Source of the DNA: Bacteroidales bacterium
GTDB lineage: Bacteria; Bacteroidota; Bacteroidia; Bacteroidales; UBA932
NCBI GenBank assembly: GCA_016303175.1
Contig: JAEDMF010000047.1
Location: 1-11,702, forward strand
Direction: 5' to 3'
Length of the DNA: 11,702 nt
In this document: positions 1-7,847 of the stretch, piece after piece
Layout: each line of letters opens with the position of its first letter
How positions within the stretch are numbered: position 1 is the stretch's first letter
Position numbers and translations under genes: made by a program
The notes under the pieces: model-generated
The model's input: only the letters and a program-made list of their open reading frames with translations
Databases searched by the model: none
What the model was told of the DNA's origin: nothing

Positions 1-2
1 CC

Positions 3-776
3 GGAGGCATATTGGGTATGGTGTCGGCAAAAGGCTCCAATACTCTTGATTTTGCGATACGGCGCTGCACTAACAACGGCTCAGTGGACAGGCTGACCGA
101 GGCAGCCGCTCCCGCATCCAAGAATTCCTTCGGAGGAGGCATACTCGGCGGTATGGGCAAGAGCCATAGCATCGGCGGCTACGATGTCTTCTCTTCGGCC
201 TTGATTGAGGAATGTACCAACAGTGGCCGGGTGATTTTCAATCAGTACAAAGGCCCCGGCACCTTCATTGAAAAGACCACCAACAATTCCTTCACAGGTG
301 GCATAGTGGGCTGTTCCCGCTCATCTTCGGCCAAGGTTTTCATCAGGAATTGCAGCAATAGCGGTGACATATCGGGCACCAGCGGTTTTCACGGAGGCAT
401 AGCCGGCTTCCTCGTCGCCAATTCGGCAGTGTGCGGTGAAAAGACCTCCGACGGTGTACGCTACTGTATCAACAGCGGCAACATAGGCAAGGTCTCCGAT
501 ACTGACCTGCCTTCCACCTTGGGCAGTGGCTACAACATCTGTGGCGGAATCGTAGGTTATCTGAAGAATCAGACTGCGCTTAAAAACAGTATTCAGTATT
601 GCTGGAATGACGGCAATGTCTTCGGGTCCACCCAGGATAGTTCTCCCTGTGCAGGCGGCATTGTGGGCAAACTGTTGGAATCGGGAGTGGTCAGCCATTG
701 CAAGAACAGCGGCAAGGTGCGCAATTACAAATCTGCCGGACGGAATGGTCTTCTTTACAGCGGCGCAATCAGCGGC
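3..776 (+). repeat. Six degenerate GLUG-like protein repeats
   Basis: Degenerate coding repeats within the first gene. GGI-x-G motifs lie at 3-17, 135-149, 297-311, 393-407, 543-557 and 654-668, with a weaker GAISG at 762-776. The paired C-x-N-x-G-x-[VI] motifs lie at 66-86, 213-233, 351-371, 465-485, 600-620 and 699-719. Distances between successive Cys codons are 147, 138, 114, 135 and 99 nt. The repeats are conserved at protein level only. They are not DNA tandem repeats, which argues for an old structural repeat and not a recent expansion. Confidence 0.85.
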
Positions 777-1022
777 AACGTTCCTCTGTCCGGTGATACC
801 GATTATTATGTATCATACTGTGGGGTAGGCGGTTGCGTGTACAGAACCTCGGGTTGGACTCAATTGGGACCGGATGAACCTTATCCCTGGCAGAATTATA
901 TCTACTCCAACACATCCCTGCTGGATGACGGCGGAAACCCCTCTGTCCAATATCCCCCCGAGACTTATTACCAGGGCTGCTGCTGGTGGGACGGAACAAG
1001 CAAATTGCCATGGGAGGAATGA
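3..1022 (+). CDS. GLUG-like repeat surface protein, C-terminal part (5' partial)
   Basis: The frame is open to the left edge, and the codons before any possible start already encode a repeat motif (GGILG), so the true start lies outside the window. The visible 339 residues hold six repeats of a GGI-x-G motif followed by C-x-N-x-G-x-[VI] (for example CTNSGRV, CINSGNI, CKNSGKV), one every 33-49 residues, and a final degenerate GAISG. This matches the GLUG-type repeats common in large exported Bacteroidota proteins, which probably fold as a beta-solenoid. After the repeats, a tail of about 85 residues is rich in Trp, Tyr and Cys and ends in CCWWDGTSKLPWEE. The stop codon overlaps the ATG of the fimbrillin-like gene, so it belongs to the same operon. 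A role in adhesion or surface binding is inferred. There is no catalytic motif in the visible part, and the signal peptide cannot be seen. Confidence 0.85.
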   Translation, partial: GGILGMVSAKGSNTLDFAIRRCTNNGSVDRLTEAAAPASKNSFGGGILGGMGKSHSIGGYDVFSSALIEECTNSGRVIFNQYKGPGTFIEKTTNNSFTGGIVGCSRSSSAKVFIRNCSNSGDISGTSGFHGGIAGFLVANSAVCGEKTSDGVRYCINSGNIGKVSDTDLPSTLGSGYNICGGIVGYLKNQTALKNSIQYCWNDGNVFGSTQDSSPCAGGIVGKLLESGVVSHCKNSGKVRNYKSAGRNGLLYSGAISGNVPLSGDTDYYVSYCGVGGCVYRTSGWTQLGPDEPYPWQNYIYSNTSLLDDGGNPSVQYPPETYYQGCCWWDGTSKLPWEE

Positions 1023-1831
1023 TTATGAGAAAAGTGTATCTTATCGCCCTTTGTCTTGCGGCTTCTTCCTGCACTGCTGCCGGTCTGCTGCATCCCGAAC
1101 CGGAGGTCAATCCCGAGGGAACTTCCCTGCTGCAGGTCTCCTTCGCTGACTCCGAAATCTGGACAGAACAGGATGCGGTGGGGGTATATGGCAGTCTTAA
1201 GGGTGACAACTCCAAGTTCGTGCCTATGAGTTCCTGTTGGGGCTCCGAAGGCCAGGCCACTCTTTATGGTTCACCTGTGGACGGCCTCCTGCGGGCATAT
1301 TATCCTTATGATTCTGCCGGACTTCCCTGCATTGCGGAAGGTCTTGTTCCTCTGTCTTCCCTTCAGAAATACTGCCCGGATGCCCGTTCCCATTTCAGGG
1401 TGAACGGCATAGCTGCGGGCGAAGGTGAAGCCGGGAGCCTGGTCCTGCGCTATATTGCGGGAGCTGTGCATTTCAGAGTTGAAGCCCAGTTCACCGGCGA
1501 GGTGAAGAAGGTGGAGCTGAGCAGTCTGAACGATGTGTTGAGCGGGATGCTTACTCTGCAGGACGGCAAGGTCAGCAGCGGAACAGGCAGTGTTACCGTC
1601 CGGGGCGTGGGCAGCCCGCAAGGCCCTTTTGATATATGGTTCCTTCTGCCGGAAGGCGCTTATAAGGGTCTGGAACTCACCATAGTGACCGATGCGGGTG
1701 AAGTTGTCAAGGCAGTAAGCGGCACTCTTCCGGTATATATGGGCAAAGTCTCCGAAACAGTCGTTAAAGACGAGACCTACGAATATGCAGGCAGTGCTTA
1801 TGAAATAATTTCGGGAGAATTTGATAGATGA
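1019..1831 (+). CDS. Fimbrillin-like lipoprotein
   Basis: A 270-residue protein with a lipoprotein signal peptide (MIMRKVYLIALCLAASSC, Cys18), so it should be lipidated and anchored in an outer leaflet. The mature part has the layout of the fimbrillin (FimA/Mfa-like) superfamily. An N-terminal strand segment carries W-x-x-x-DAVGVYG (about 48-58), then a LRAYYPYD segment (about 91-98), a VPLSSLQKY stretch (about 110-118), and a later PFDIWFLLPEGAYKGLELTI segment (about 203-222) typical of the C-terminal half. FimA-type fimbrillins are exported as lipoproteins and assemble into fimbriae after proteolysis. Whether this one polymerises or is a static surface protein cannot be told. The ATG at 1019 overlaps the preceding stop as ATGA. 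ATG at 1025 is an equally reasonable start, giving 268 residues and a GGGAGG 7 nt upstream. Family assignment is from motif layout, not from a search. Confidence 0.72.
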   Translation: MIMRKVYLIALCLAASSCTAAGLLHPEPEVNPEGTSLLQVSFADSEIWTEQDAVGVYGSLKGDNSKFVPMSSCWGSEGQATLYGSPVDGLLRAYYPYDSAGLPCIAEGLVPLSSLQKYCPDARSHFRVNGIAAGEGEAGSLVLRYIAGAVHFRVEAQFTGEVKKVELSSLNDVLSGMLTLQDGKVSSGTGSVTVRGVGSPQGPFDIWFLLPEGAYKGLELTIVTDAGEVVKAVSGTLPVYMGKVSETVVKDETYEYAGSAYEIISGEFDR

Positions 1832-2475
1832 AAGCGAATTTGAAAAACATTTGCAGAATGGACAGAACACTGTTGCCTATTCTGATGGCTCTTCTGTCAG
1901 TTTCCTGCGCCAAAAGGGAACTTGCGCCCATAGAGACTGAATTGGGAACTATCTATGTTGCCGAGGAGGGAGGTGCTTATCCCGTGCTTGTCGATACGGA
2001 GGGAGCGTGGTATGCTGTCAGCGAATCCTCCTGGATAGACGTGGACGAGTCCCTGCATAGGGGCAGGACAACTTTTGTCCTGAATTGCCGCAACAATCTC
2101 TCTTATCAGGGCTGCTGTCGTCTGTGCCGCGAGGGACGTGTGAAAGTCCTTACCTGTGACGGAGCCACTGAGGCCGTGCTGACCATCAGGCAGAAGGGCA
2201 GAAGTCCCAGTTTCGACTTCCCTGAATCCGTGGTTCTGAGCCCCGAGGGAGGGGAGTGTCGCATAGCCTGCGCCACCGACCTTCCGGATGAGGGACGTGC
2301 AGGCTTGAGTTTCAGCAGCGATGCTTCCTGGCTCAAGGCTTTCCGTTGGGGAGATGACGGCAGAAGTCTGGTTTTCGATGCGGAGGCGGGCAGCGGGCGC
2401 AATGCGATAATCAGCCTAATCCATACAGATGTCTGGGGCAGAACTACAAGTGCAAGCGTAAAAGTGACACAATGA
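1828..2475 (+). CDS. Twin-BACON-domain lipoprotein (upstream copy)
   Basis: A 215-residue protein with a lipoprotein signal ending at Cys27 (ALLSVSC). The mature part contains two BACON-like Ig-fold domains. The first, about 38-125, carries SSWIDVD and closes on the family's typical AVLTIRQKG strand. The second, about 128-215, carries SSDASWLKAF and ends exactly on SASVKVTQ. BACON domains occur in Bacteroidota surface lipoproteins and enzymes and are thought to act in glycan or mucin binding or as spacers. Binding by this protein is inferred only. Five cysteines at about residues 87-110 (C87, C96, C97, C100, C110) are unusual for such a domain and could form disulphides. The ATG overlaps the upstream stop by 4 nt. 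An internal ATG at 1858 would give a more compact signal peptide (MDRTLLPILMALLSVSC), but the overlap pattern favours 1828. It resembles the lipoprotein encoded after SusD. Confidence 0.8.
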   Translation: MKANLKNICRMDRTLLPILMALLSVSCAKRELAPIETELGTIYVAEEGGAYPVLVDTEGAWYAVSESSWIDVDESLHRGRTTFVLNCRNNLSYQGCCRLCREGRVKVLTCDGATEAVLTIRQKGRSPSFDFPESVVLSPEGGECRIACATDLPDEGRAGLSFSSDASWLKAFRWGDDGRSLVFDAEAGSGRNAIISLIHTDVWGRTTSASVKVTQ

Positions 2476-3068
2476 AAATGAATATGAATATCTTCGTCGG
2501 GATGCGCTGGCTTTTGACTCTGGTGCCGGCCTCGATGCTGCTATGCTGTTGCGAGGGCATACGCTATGAAACTTGGGTGCATTCCGTTTCTGCCGAGGCC
2601 GCTTCCGACCCTGTTCTGAGGGAAATGTTCAGCCTGAGCTTTGCAGATTGTCGGGGAAATGATCCGCAAAGCCCCAGGGATGCTGACCTTGCAGTAGTTT
2701 TGGGTGACGCCGGTTATACTTTCACTTCTTCCCGCAGGGTGTTTTCCTATGGTGTTCCGGCATTGAACGCACTTGCGATAGAGACCGGAGGCTACCTTCT
2801 GCTTTTTGTAGAGGACCTCAATCCTGCGTTGTTGCCTGCAATTCTCCAAGATGCCGACCCCGACCTTCGCCTGTTGCTTATTTTGAGTGCCCCTTGTGCT
2901 CAGCTCGCAAATATGAACTTCACTGATGTCATTGTGGCCCAGAGGGGAGGCGAGTCCGCACAGGATAGCCATCCCTGCATCTATGCCTACGACGGAGCCT
3001 GGACTTACCTCGGCACGGTAGGATATGACAGCCGAAACTTGAATTGTGACCTTGAAATTCTGGAATGA
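2472..3068 (+). CDS. Lipoprotein of unknown function
   Basis: A 198-residue protein that I do not recognise. It begins with a positively charged, hydrophobic export signal ending in a triple Cys (C25-C27, LLCCCEG), so a lipoprotein is likely although the exact lipidated Cys is uncertain. The mature part alternates hydrophobic and acidic stretches: DADLAVVLGDAGYTF about 67-81, GYLLLFVEDLNPALLPAIL about 107-125, DLRLLLILSAP about 130-140. This reads more like alternating strands and helices than the pure beta sandwiches of its neighbours. The C-terminus has Trp/Tyr-rich strands (AYDGAWTYLGTVGYD about 171-185). No catalytic motif is evident. It overlaps both neighbours by ATGA, directly preceding SusC, which implies a stoichiometric role with the transporter. 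A fifth component of the SusCD surface complex is possible but unproven. Confidence 0.82.
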   Translation: MKMNMNIFVGMRWLLTLVPASMLLCCCEGIRYETWVHSVSAEAASDPVLREMFSLSFADCRGNDPQSPRDADLAVVLGDAGYTFTSSRRVFSYGVPALNALAIETGGYLLLFVEDLNPALLPAILQDADPDLRLLLILSAPCAQLANMNFTDVIVAQRGGESAQDSHPCIYAYDGAWTYLGTVGYDSRNLNCDLEILE

Positions 3069-6000
3069 CTATGAGACGACTGATTATAAGTGTGATTGCG
3101 CTTCTGCTCCTGCCCATGGCACTGTATTCCCGAAACATCAGAATCAAAGGTCTGGTGCTCGACGAGAGCGGGAACGCCGCCATAGGTGCCGCCGTGATGG
3201 TGCTGGGGACAGACAAGGGCACGGTGGTGGACGCAGCCGGCAAATTCAGCATAGAAGCGGACAGTTATGCCACCCTCGTAGTAAGTTGTCTCGGGTATGT
3301 TGAGCAGAGAATTCCCGTGGAGGCCCGTCAGGACATAAAGGTGATACTCGTGCCGGACAATAAAGTGCTGGATGAAACCGTGGTGATAGGCTACGGTACG
3401 GCAAAGAAGAAGGACCTTACCGGGGCCGTGGCCGTGGTGGAGATGGACAAGTTGCAGTCGGCAGCCTTGATGAATGTGGATGAAGCTCTCGCCGGACGCA
3501 TAGCCGGTGTGGAGGTAATCAGCTCGGGCGGCCAGCCGGGCGAGTCCTCCAACATAAGGATACGCGGCAGCCGCAGCATCAATGCTGGCAATGAGCCTTT
3601 GATAGTGGTTGACGGAGTGATGGATGCGGTGTCCGACCTTGGTGACCTCAGTCCTGACATCATCAAAAGTGTCACCGTTCTGAAAGATGCCTCATCCACA
3701 GCCATTTACGGCTCCAGAGGCGCAAACGGCGTGATACTCGTCACTACCAAGGGAGATACCGGCTCTGCCTTCCACGTTTCCCTGACGGCGAGCGCAGCTC
3801 TTTCCCACCTGCCCCGGAAACTCGATGTTTTGAATGCCGCGGAGTTCGCGACTTACCGGAATATGGCAAGGCGCATAGCCTATCCCAATCAGGAGCCTCC
3901 CTTCCCCGACCCTTCCGCCTTGGGAGAAGGCACTGACTGGCAGCAGGCTCTCACCAGACTTGCTCCCACCCAGAAATACCAGCTCAACATCTTCAGGGGC
4001 AATTCCAACAGTCATTTCTTCATGTCAGGAGGCTATGACGGCATCAGCGGCATCATAATAGGTACCGACGCCAGACGTTACAATTTCAATTTCAAGGCAG
4101 ACATAAAGCCTTTCAAGTGGATGAAAATCGGAGCGAATGCCAATTTTGCCTTCAGGCACGCCGACAAGAGCAATATCAAAATGGCGGGCGCCTCTTACGG
4201 GACAGCAGCCACCTTGAGCCCTCTTTGCGGCCTGGAGGACACTTGGACAAGGTATGCGGATGCGGCCAACGGGGGAGCGGCCTTCAACAGTCCCTGGATA
4301 GCAGCCCGCAGTGTGACCAACTATACCGACATCACCCACTTCAACGTCATACCCTGGGTGGAGTTCCTGCCAGTGGCCGGCTTGAGCATTAAAACCCTCT
4401 TTTCCTGGAGGATGACAAGCAATGACTCCTTTGTATATTCGCCTTCCACATTGGCGGTTGCGGCGGTGAACAAGACCGGCGGCACTGCCACCCGCGATTT
4501 ACAGAAGACGGATATGCTGCTGAGCGAGACTACAGTCAGCTGGAAGAAGACCTTCAATTCTGTGCACAGCCTGTCCCTGACGGGTGGTTTCACTTCCCAA
4601 CGCACTGACGTTTCCCGGCGTTATACCAAGGGTGTGGGCTATCTTGACGACAGCGTCGGGGCTGAAAATATGTCGGCGCTTCTGGACAAGCGCAATCTGA
4701 CGGAGGATACGTCCCGCAGCTCCATCCAGCGCCTTTCCGTGCTGGGCAGGGCGATGTACACTCTTATGGGCCGTTACCATTTTACTGCGACTGCCCGTGC
4801 AGATGCCTCCTCCAACTTTGCCGAGGGCCACAAATGGGCCTTCTTCCCGGCTTTCGCCTTCAAATGGAGCCTGATAAACGAGCCATGGATGCTGAATGTC
4901 AAGGCCTCGGCCCTGAATGAGCTTTCCATACGCCTCAGCGCCGGTCGCAGCGGCAATGATTCCATCCCGGCATACGCCTCGCAATCCGTGCTGGACAGCG
5001 GCAATTCAACCTGGCTTTTCGGTGACAACCAGCAACTTGCCTATTGGCCCCTGCGTCTGGAGAACCCCTCTCTGACTTGGGAGAAGACAGACCAATATAA
5101 TATAGGTGTGGACATAGGCATACTCAACAACAGGATAAGTGTCACCGCCGATGCCTATCTTTCCCGCACCACTGACCTCCTGTTGCTTATGCAGAATGCC
5201 TCCCATACAGGATTCACCACGCGTATGACCAATATGGGCAGTACGGCAGGCTGGGGAGCCGAGCTGAGCATCACGTCCCACAACATCTCATTGCGCAACT
5301 TCGACTGGCAGACCACCCTCACCCTGAGCCACAGCACTTCCGTAGTGACCGATCTGGGTGTGGACTATGAATATGTGCCCACCTTCACTATAGACGGACA
5401 GATGGCTTTCGGCTATATGAAAGGTTATCCCGTAAACGCCCTCTGGGGCTTCCAGAGCTGCGGAGTATGGCACAACAGCACCGAAAGGGAGAACAACAAG
5501 TACACCCGGGCCTATGTCTCGGTCCAGGATGCCGACGGTTATGAAAAGTTTGCAGACCGCAACCACGACGGCATAATGAACCGCGAGGATTTGGTTTATC
5601 TGGGCAGTACCGACCCCGTTATCCAAGGCGGTTTCAACAACACGTTTAAAATAGGCAAATTCGACTTGGGACTGTATTTCACCTTCTCCGCCGGAGGCAA
5701 GATTTACAATATTGCAGAGGTATATTTGGGCTCTTCCCAGACTAACAGCAACAAGTATCGTTATATGCTGGACGGATGGACGCCGGAAAACCCCGATTCC
5801 GACCTGCCTTCGGCCTATTCCCCGGGCAGCGTGACCAACAGCAGGTTTGTCCACGACTCTTCTTTCTTGAGGCTCAAGACCTTGAGTCTGGGTTACACCT
5901 TTGATTTCGCGGGTAAGGTGAAATGGCTGCGCAGCCTGTCTCTGAATTTGTACGGCGAAAACCTTTGGCTGCTCGCCTCCTACAACGGATACGACCCCGA

Positions 6001-6091
6001 GGTCAGCTCTTCCAAGACCATAGCCCGAATAGACAATTCGGCTTATCCCTTGCCTCGTACTTATATGTTCTCACTCAAGCTCAGGTATTAG
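3065..6091 (+). CDS. SusC-like TonB-dependent outer-membrane transporter
   Basis: A 1008-residue protein, a normal length for the SusC/RagA family. It imports SusD-captured ligand across the outer membrane using TonB energy. Order of parts: cleavable signal peptide about 1-22 with no lipobox; carboxypeptidase-regulatory-like domain about 24-98 (IRIKGLVLDESGNAAIGAAV, ending in VILVPDN); Ton box DETVVIGYG at 103-111; plug about 114-230, including the family signature LKDASSTAIYGSRGANGVIL about 206-225; then a 22-stranded-type barrel ending in MFSLKLRY with the aromatic last residue expected for Bam insertion. An EF-hand-like loop, DRNHDGIMNRED at 831-842, is usual in this family and probably binds calcium. 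There is no N-terminal STN domain and no sigma/anti-sigma pair nearby, so transmembrane signalling by this protein is unlikely. The ATG overlaps the previous stop; an alternative ATG lies at 3071. The substrate is unknown. Confidence 0.97.
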   Translation: MTMRRLIISVIALLLLPMALYSRNIRIKGLVLDESGNAAIGAAVMVLGTDKGTVVDAAGKFSIEADSYATLVVSCLGYVEQRIPVEARQDIKVILVPDNKVLDETVVIGYGTAKKKDLTGAVAVVEMDKLQSAALMNVDEALAGRIAGVEVISSGGQPGESSNIRIRGSRSINAGNEPLIVVDGVMDAVSDLGDLSPDIIKSVTVLKDASSTAIYGSRGANGVILVTTKGDTGSAFHVSLTASAALSHLPRKLDVLNAAEFATYRNMARRIAYPNQEPPFPDPSALGEGTDWQQALTRLAPTQKYQLNIFRGNSNSHFFMSGGYDGISGIIIGTDARRYNFNFKADIKPFKWMKIGANANFAFRHADKSNIKMAGASYGTAATLSPLCGLEDTWTRYADAANGGAAFNSPWIAARSVTNYTDITHFNVIPWVEFLPVAGLSIKTLFSWRMTSNDSFVYSPSTLAVAAVNKTGGTATRDLQKTDMLLSETTVSWKKTFNSVHSLSLTGGFTSQRTDVSRRYTKGVGYLDDSVGAENMSALLDKRNLTEDTSRSSIQRLSVLGRAMYTLMGRYHFTATARADASSNFAEGHKWAFFPAFAFKWSLINEPWMLNVKASALNELSIRLSAGRSGNDSIPAYASQSVLDSGNSTWLFGDNQQLAYWPLRLENPSLTWEKTDQYNIGVDIGILNNRISVTADAYLSRTTDLLLLMQNASHTGFTTRMTNMGSTAGWGAELSITSHNISLRNFDWQTTLTLSHSTSVVTDLGVDYEYVPTFTIDGQMAFGYMKGYPVNALWGFQSCGVWHNSTERENNKYTRAYVSVQDADGYEKFADRNHDGIMNREDLVYLGSTDPVIQGGFNNTFKIGKFDLGLYFTFSAGGKIYNIAEVYLGSSQTNSNKYRYMLDGWTPENPDSDLPSAYSPGSVTNSRFVHDSSFLRLKTLSLGYTFDFAGKVKWLRSLSLNLYGENLWLLASYNGYDPEVSSSKTIARIDNSAYPLPRTYMFSLKLRY

Positions 6092-6092
6092 A

Positions 6093-7847
6093 ATGAAAGT
6101 TTTCAAAATCATAGCTTTGTGCAGTCTGTCCCTGCTGTGCGCTTCCTGCTCTCTCAAGGAGAGGATCTTGTCCGAGTCCACGATGGACAGCTATTACAAG
6201 ACTCCTCAGGAGTGCCTCACGGGCCTGAATGCCTGCTACACCAACGTGCGGGCCATATTGAACAATTCCAAGTACTTCACCACGAGCGAGTGCCAGAGTG
6301 ACCTTATGGTACTCAGGGCGGTTGACCAGAAGGAAGCCACGTTACAGATTACTCCCGCCCAGCCCCAGTTCGGAGCCACCCTATGGCAGCAGGCCTACAA
6401 CGGCATAATGAGGGCAAATTCAGTTGAGGCCGCCATACTCAGGGCAGACTTTTCCGAGGAAGAAAAGCAGCCTCTGCTTGCGGAGGCAGTGGTGCTCAGG
6501 AGCCTCTTCTATTACCTGCTCACCATCAATTTCGGCGACGTTCCCTTCTATGAAGAGGAGGTGACTTGGAAGAACAATGACAGCATAGCCCGTCTGCCGC
6601 GAATGTCGGCGTCGAAGACCAGAACCACTCTGATAGAGGAACTGGACTATCATCTGCTTCAGTGCAAGTCCCTGGATTTCAAGCGTACCAATGATGAGGA
6701 CAATCAGCAGCGTTACCGCATAGGCGCGGCCGTCGGTCTGATGCTTGCCGGCAAGATGTGCCTCTGGGAGGAAAGATGGTCTGATGCCATAAAATATTTC
6801 GGCGTGCTCGAGGAAATATATGGTCAAGGTGCTGGCAAACCGGAGGGAGCCTTGGCACAGTATCCTCTGTCCGATTTGCCTTTTGGCCGTCGTTACATCG
6901 ACGAGAGCATATTGGAAATAGCCAATACGAGTACGGAGTACGGGCTGATTGTTACTGGCGCGCTTGCGTCCATCTGCACTCCCGTAAGGCAGGTCAGCAC
7001 GAGCGAAGGAGCTGACTCCTCCGTAGAGGACGACGATTCCGGAATGGATGAGGAGGAAGATGAAAATTCCGACCTTTCCGCCGATTCCGACATCTATCAG
7101 GGCATACGCATTCCCGAGTTGGGCCCTTATGCCCGCACCCGTACGCCCGCACGTCCAACCTACCGCTTTTTCAAATACCTTATGCCCTACACTTCCACCG
7201 ACAGACGTATGGCTCGTTACGATGTGCTGGGCAACAAAATTGAGGATTCCGGGGGCTATATGGCCTGGGGATGGGAGGGTTATGACCCGTCCGAGGACAT
7301 GTCGGTTGCTCAGCCGGCTTTCCGTATGTTCAACGGTCTGAAGTCCTATTCGCGTCCCTATCTGGGCAACAAATTCTGGTGCTTTGGAATGCGTTACACG
7401 AAGGATTCCAACAGCTACCGCTTCTTCCGTTATGCGGGAGTTATGCTGAGCCTGGCTGAATGCTGGACTATGAAGGGAGACAAGGTCAAGGCTTGCGCCT
7501 ATCTCAACGAAGTGCGCAGAAGGGCGGGTCTCGAGGCCATTAATCCGGGGGATTTCACGGTGGACGCTCTTATGGCTATGGTCAGGGATGAGTCCGGAAG
7601 GGAGTTGTTTGGGGAATGTCAACGCAAGGCTGATTTGGTGCGTTGGGGCGTGTGGTATGATTATGTGCTCAAATACAACGCCGGCCCGGTCAACTCAGCA
7701 GACAATTATATGGAAAGCGGCGAGAACAATACCATAATGATGCGTAATCTGAAGCCCTGCCACCGCTATTTTCCCATACCGGACGAACAGATTACCTATT
7801 CCGGCGGGGCCTTGGACAATAAAGAATATAATGAATGCGGATTATGA
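6093..7847 (+). CDS. SusD-like ligand-binding lipoprotein
   Basis: A 584-residue SusD/RagB family lipoprotein that caps the SusC barrel and captures ligand. The signal peptide ends at Cys19 (LLCASC). The N-terminal SusD-like half shows SMDSYYKTPQECLTGLNACY-like spacing (about 28-50) and the tetratricopeptide-like helices ADFSEEEKQPLLAEAVVLRS (about 118-137). The C-terminal RagB/SusD half shows FRYAGVMLSLAE (445-456), ACAYLNEVRRRAGL (467-480), RDESGRELFGE (498-508), RKADLVRWG (511-519) and the characteristic end YFPIPDEQITY (559-569). The protein starts one base after the SusC stop, as usual for the pair. Residues 305-333 form a strikingly acidic, Ser-rich insert (15 of 29 Asp/Glu, no Lys/Arg) that is not usual for the family and probably forms an exposed loop. 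Family is certain; ligand is not. Confidence 0.96.
   Translation: MKVFKIIALCSLSLLCASCSLKERILSESTMDSYYKTPQECLTGLNACYTNVRAILNNSKYFTTSECQSDLMVLRAVDQKEATLQITPAQPQFGATLWQQAYNGIMRANSVEAAILRADFSEEEKQPLLAEAVVLRSLFYYLLTINFGDVPFYEEEVTWKNNDSIARLPRMSASKTRTTLIEELDYHLLQCKSLDFKRTNDEDNQQRYRIGAAVGLMLAGKMCLWEERWSDAIKYFGVLEEIYGQGAGKPEGALAQYPLSDLPFGRRYIDESILEIANTSTEYGLIVTGALASICTPVRQVSTSEGADSSVEDDDSGMDEEEDENSDLSADSDIYQGIRIPELGPYARTRTPARPTYRFFKYLMPYTSTDRRMARYDVLGNKIEDSGGYMAWGWEGYDPSEDMSVAQPAFRMFNGLKSYSRPYLGNKFWCFGMRYTKDSNSYRFFRYAGVMLSLAECWTMKGDKVKACAYLNEVRRRAGLEAINPGDFTVDALMAMVRDESGRELFGECQRKADLVRWGVWYDYVLKYNAGPVNSADNYMESGENNTIMMRNLKPCHRYFPIPDEQITYSGGALDNKEYNECGL

Noticed and set aside
1012..1017. GGGAGG as a Shine-Dalgarno site for the fimbrillin-like gene.
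   Set aside because: It encodes part of the WEE terminus of the preceding protein, and Bacteroidota rely little on Shine-Dalgarno pairing, so the match may be chance. It is mentioned only as support for the 1025 alternative.
986..1018. An upstream alternative start for the fimbrillin-like gene.
   Set aside because: It would put a polar extension (MGRNKQIAMGG) before the lipoprotein signal and overlap the previous gene by 37 nt. ATG 1019 or 1025 gives a normal signal peptide.
769..1870. Two minus-strand open frames (769-1260 and 1271-1870) opposite the repeat and fimbrillin-like genes.
   Set aside because: Their translations lack family motifs, while the + strand frames encode clear repeats and a lipoprotein signal with coupled starts.
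5288..5854. A 188-codon minus-strand open frame inside the SusC gene.
   Set aside because: It is antisense to the conserved barrel region, including the EF-hand-like loop, with no independent coding evidence.
6420..7622. A 400-codon open frame on the minus strand inside the SusD-like gene.
   Set aside because: It lies wholly within a confidently identified SusD gene, shows no recognisable motif, and has no signal peptide or promoter. It is a by-product of codon usage in the real gene.
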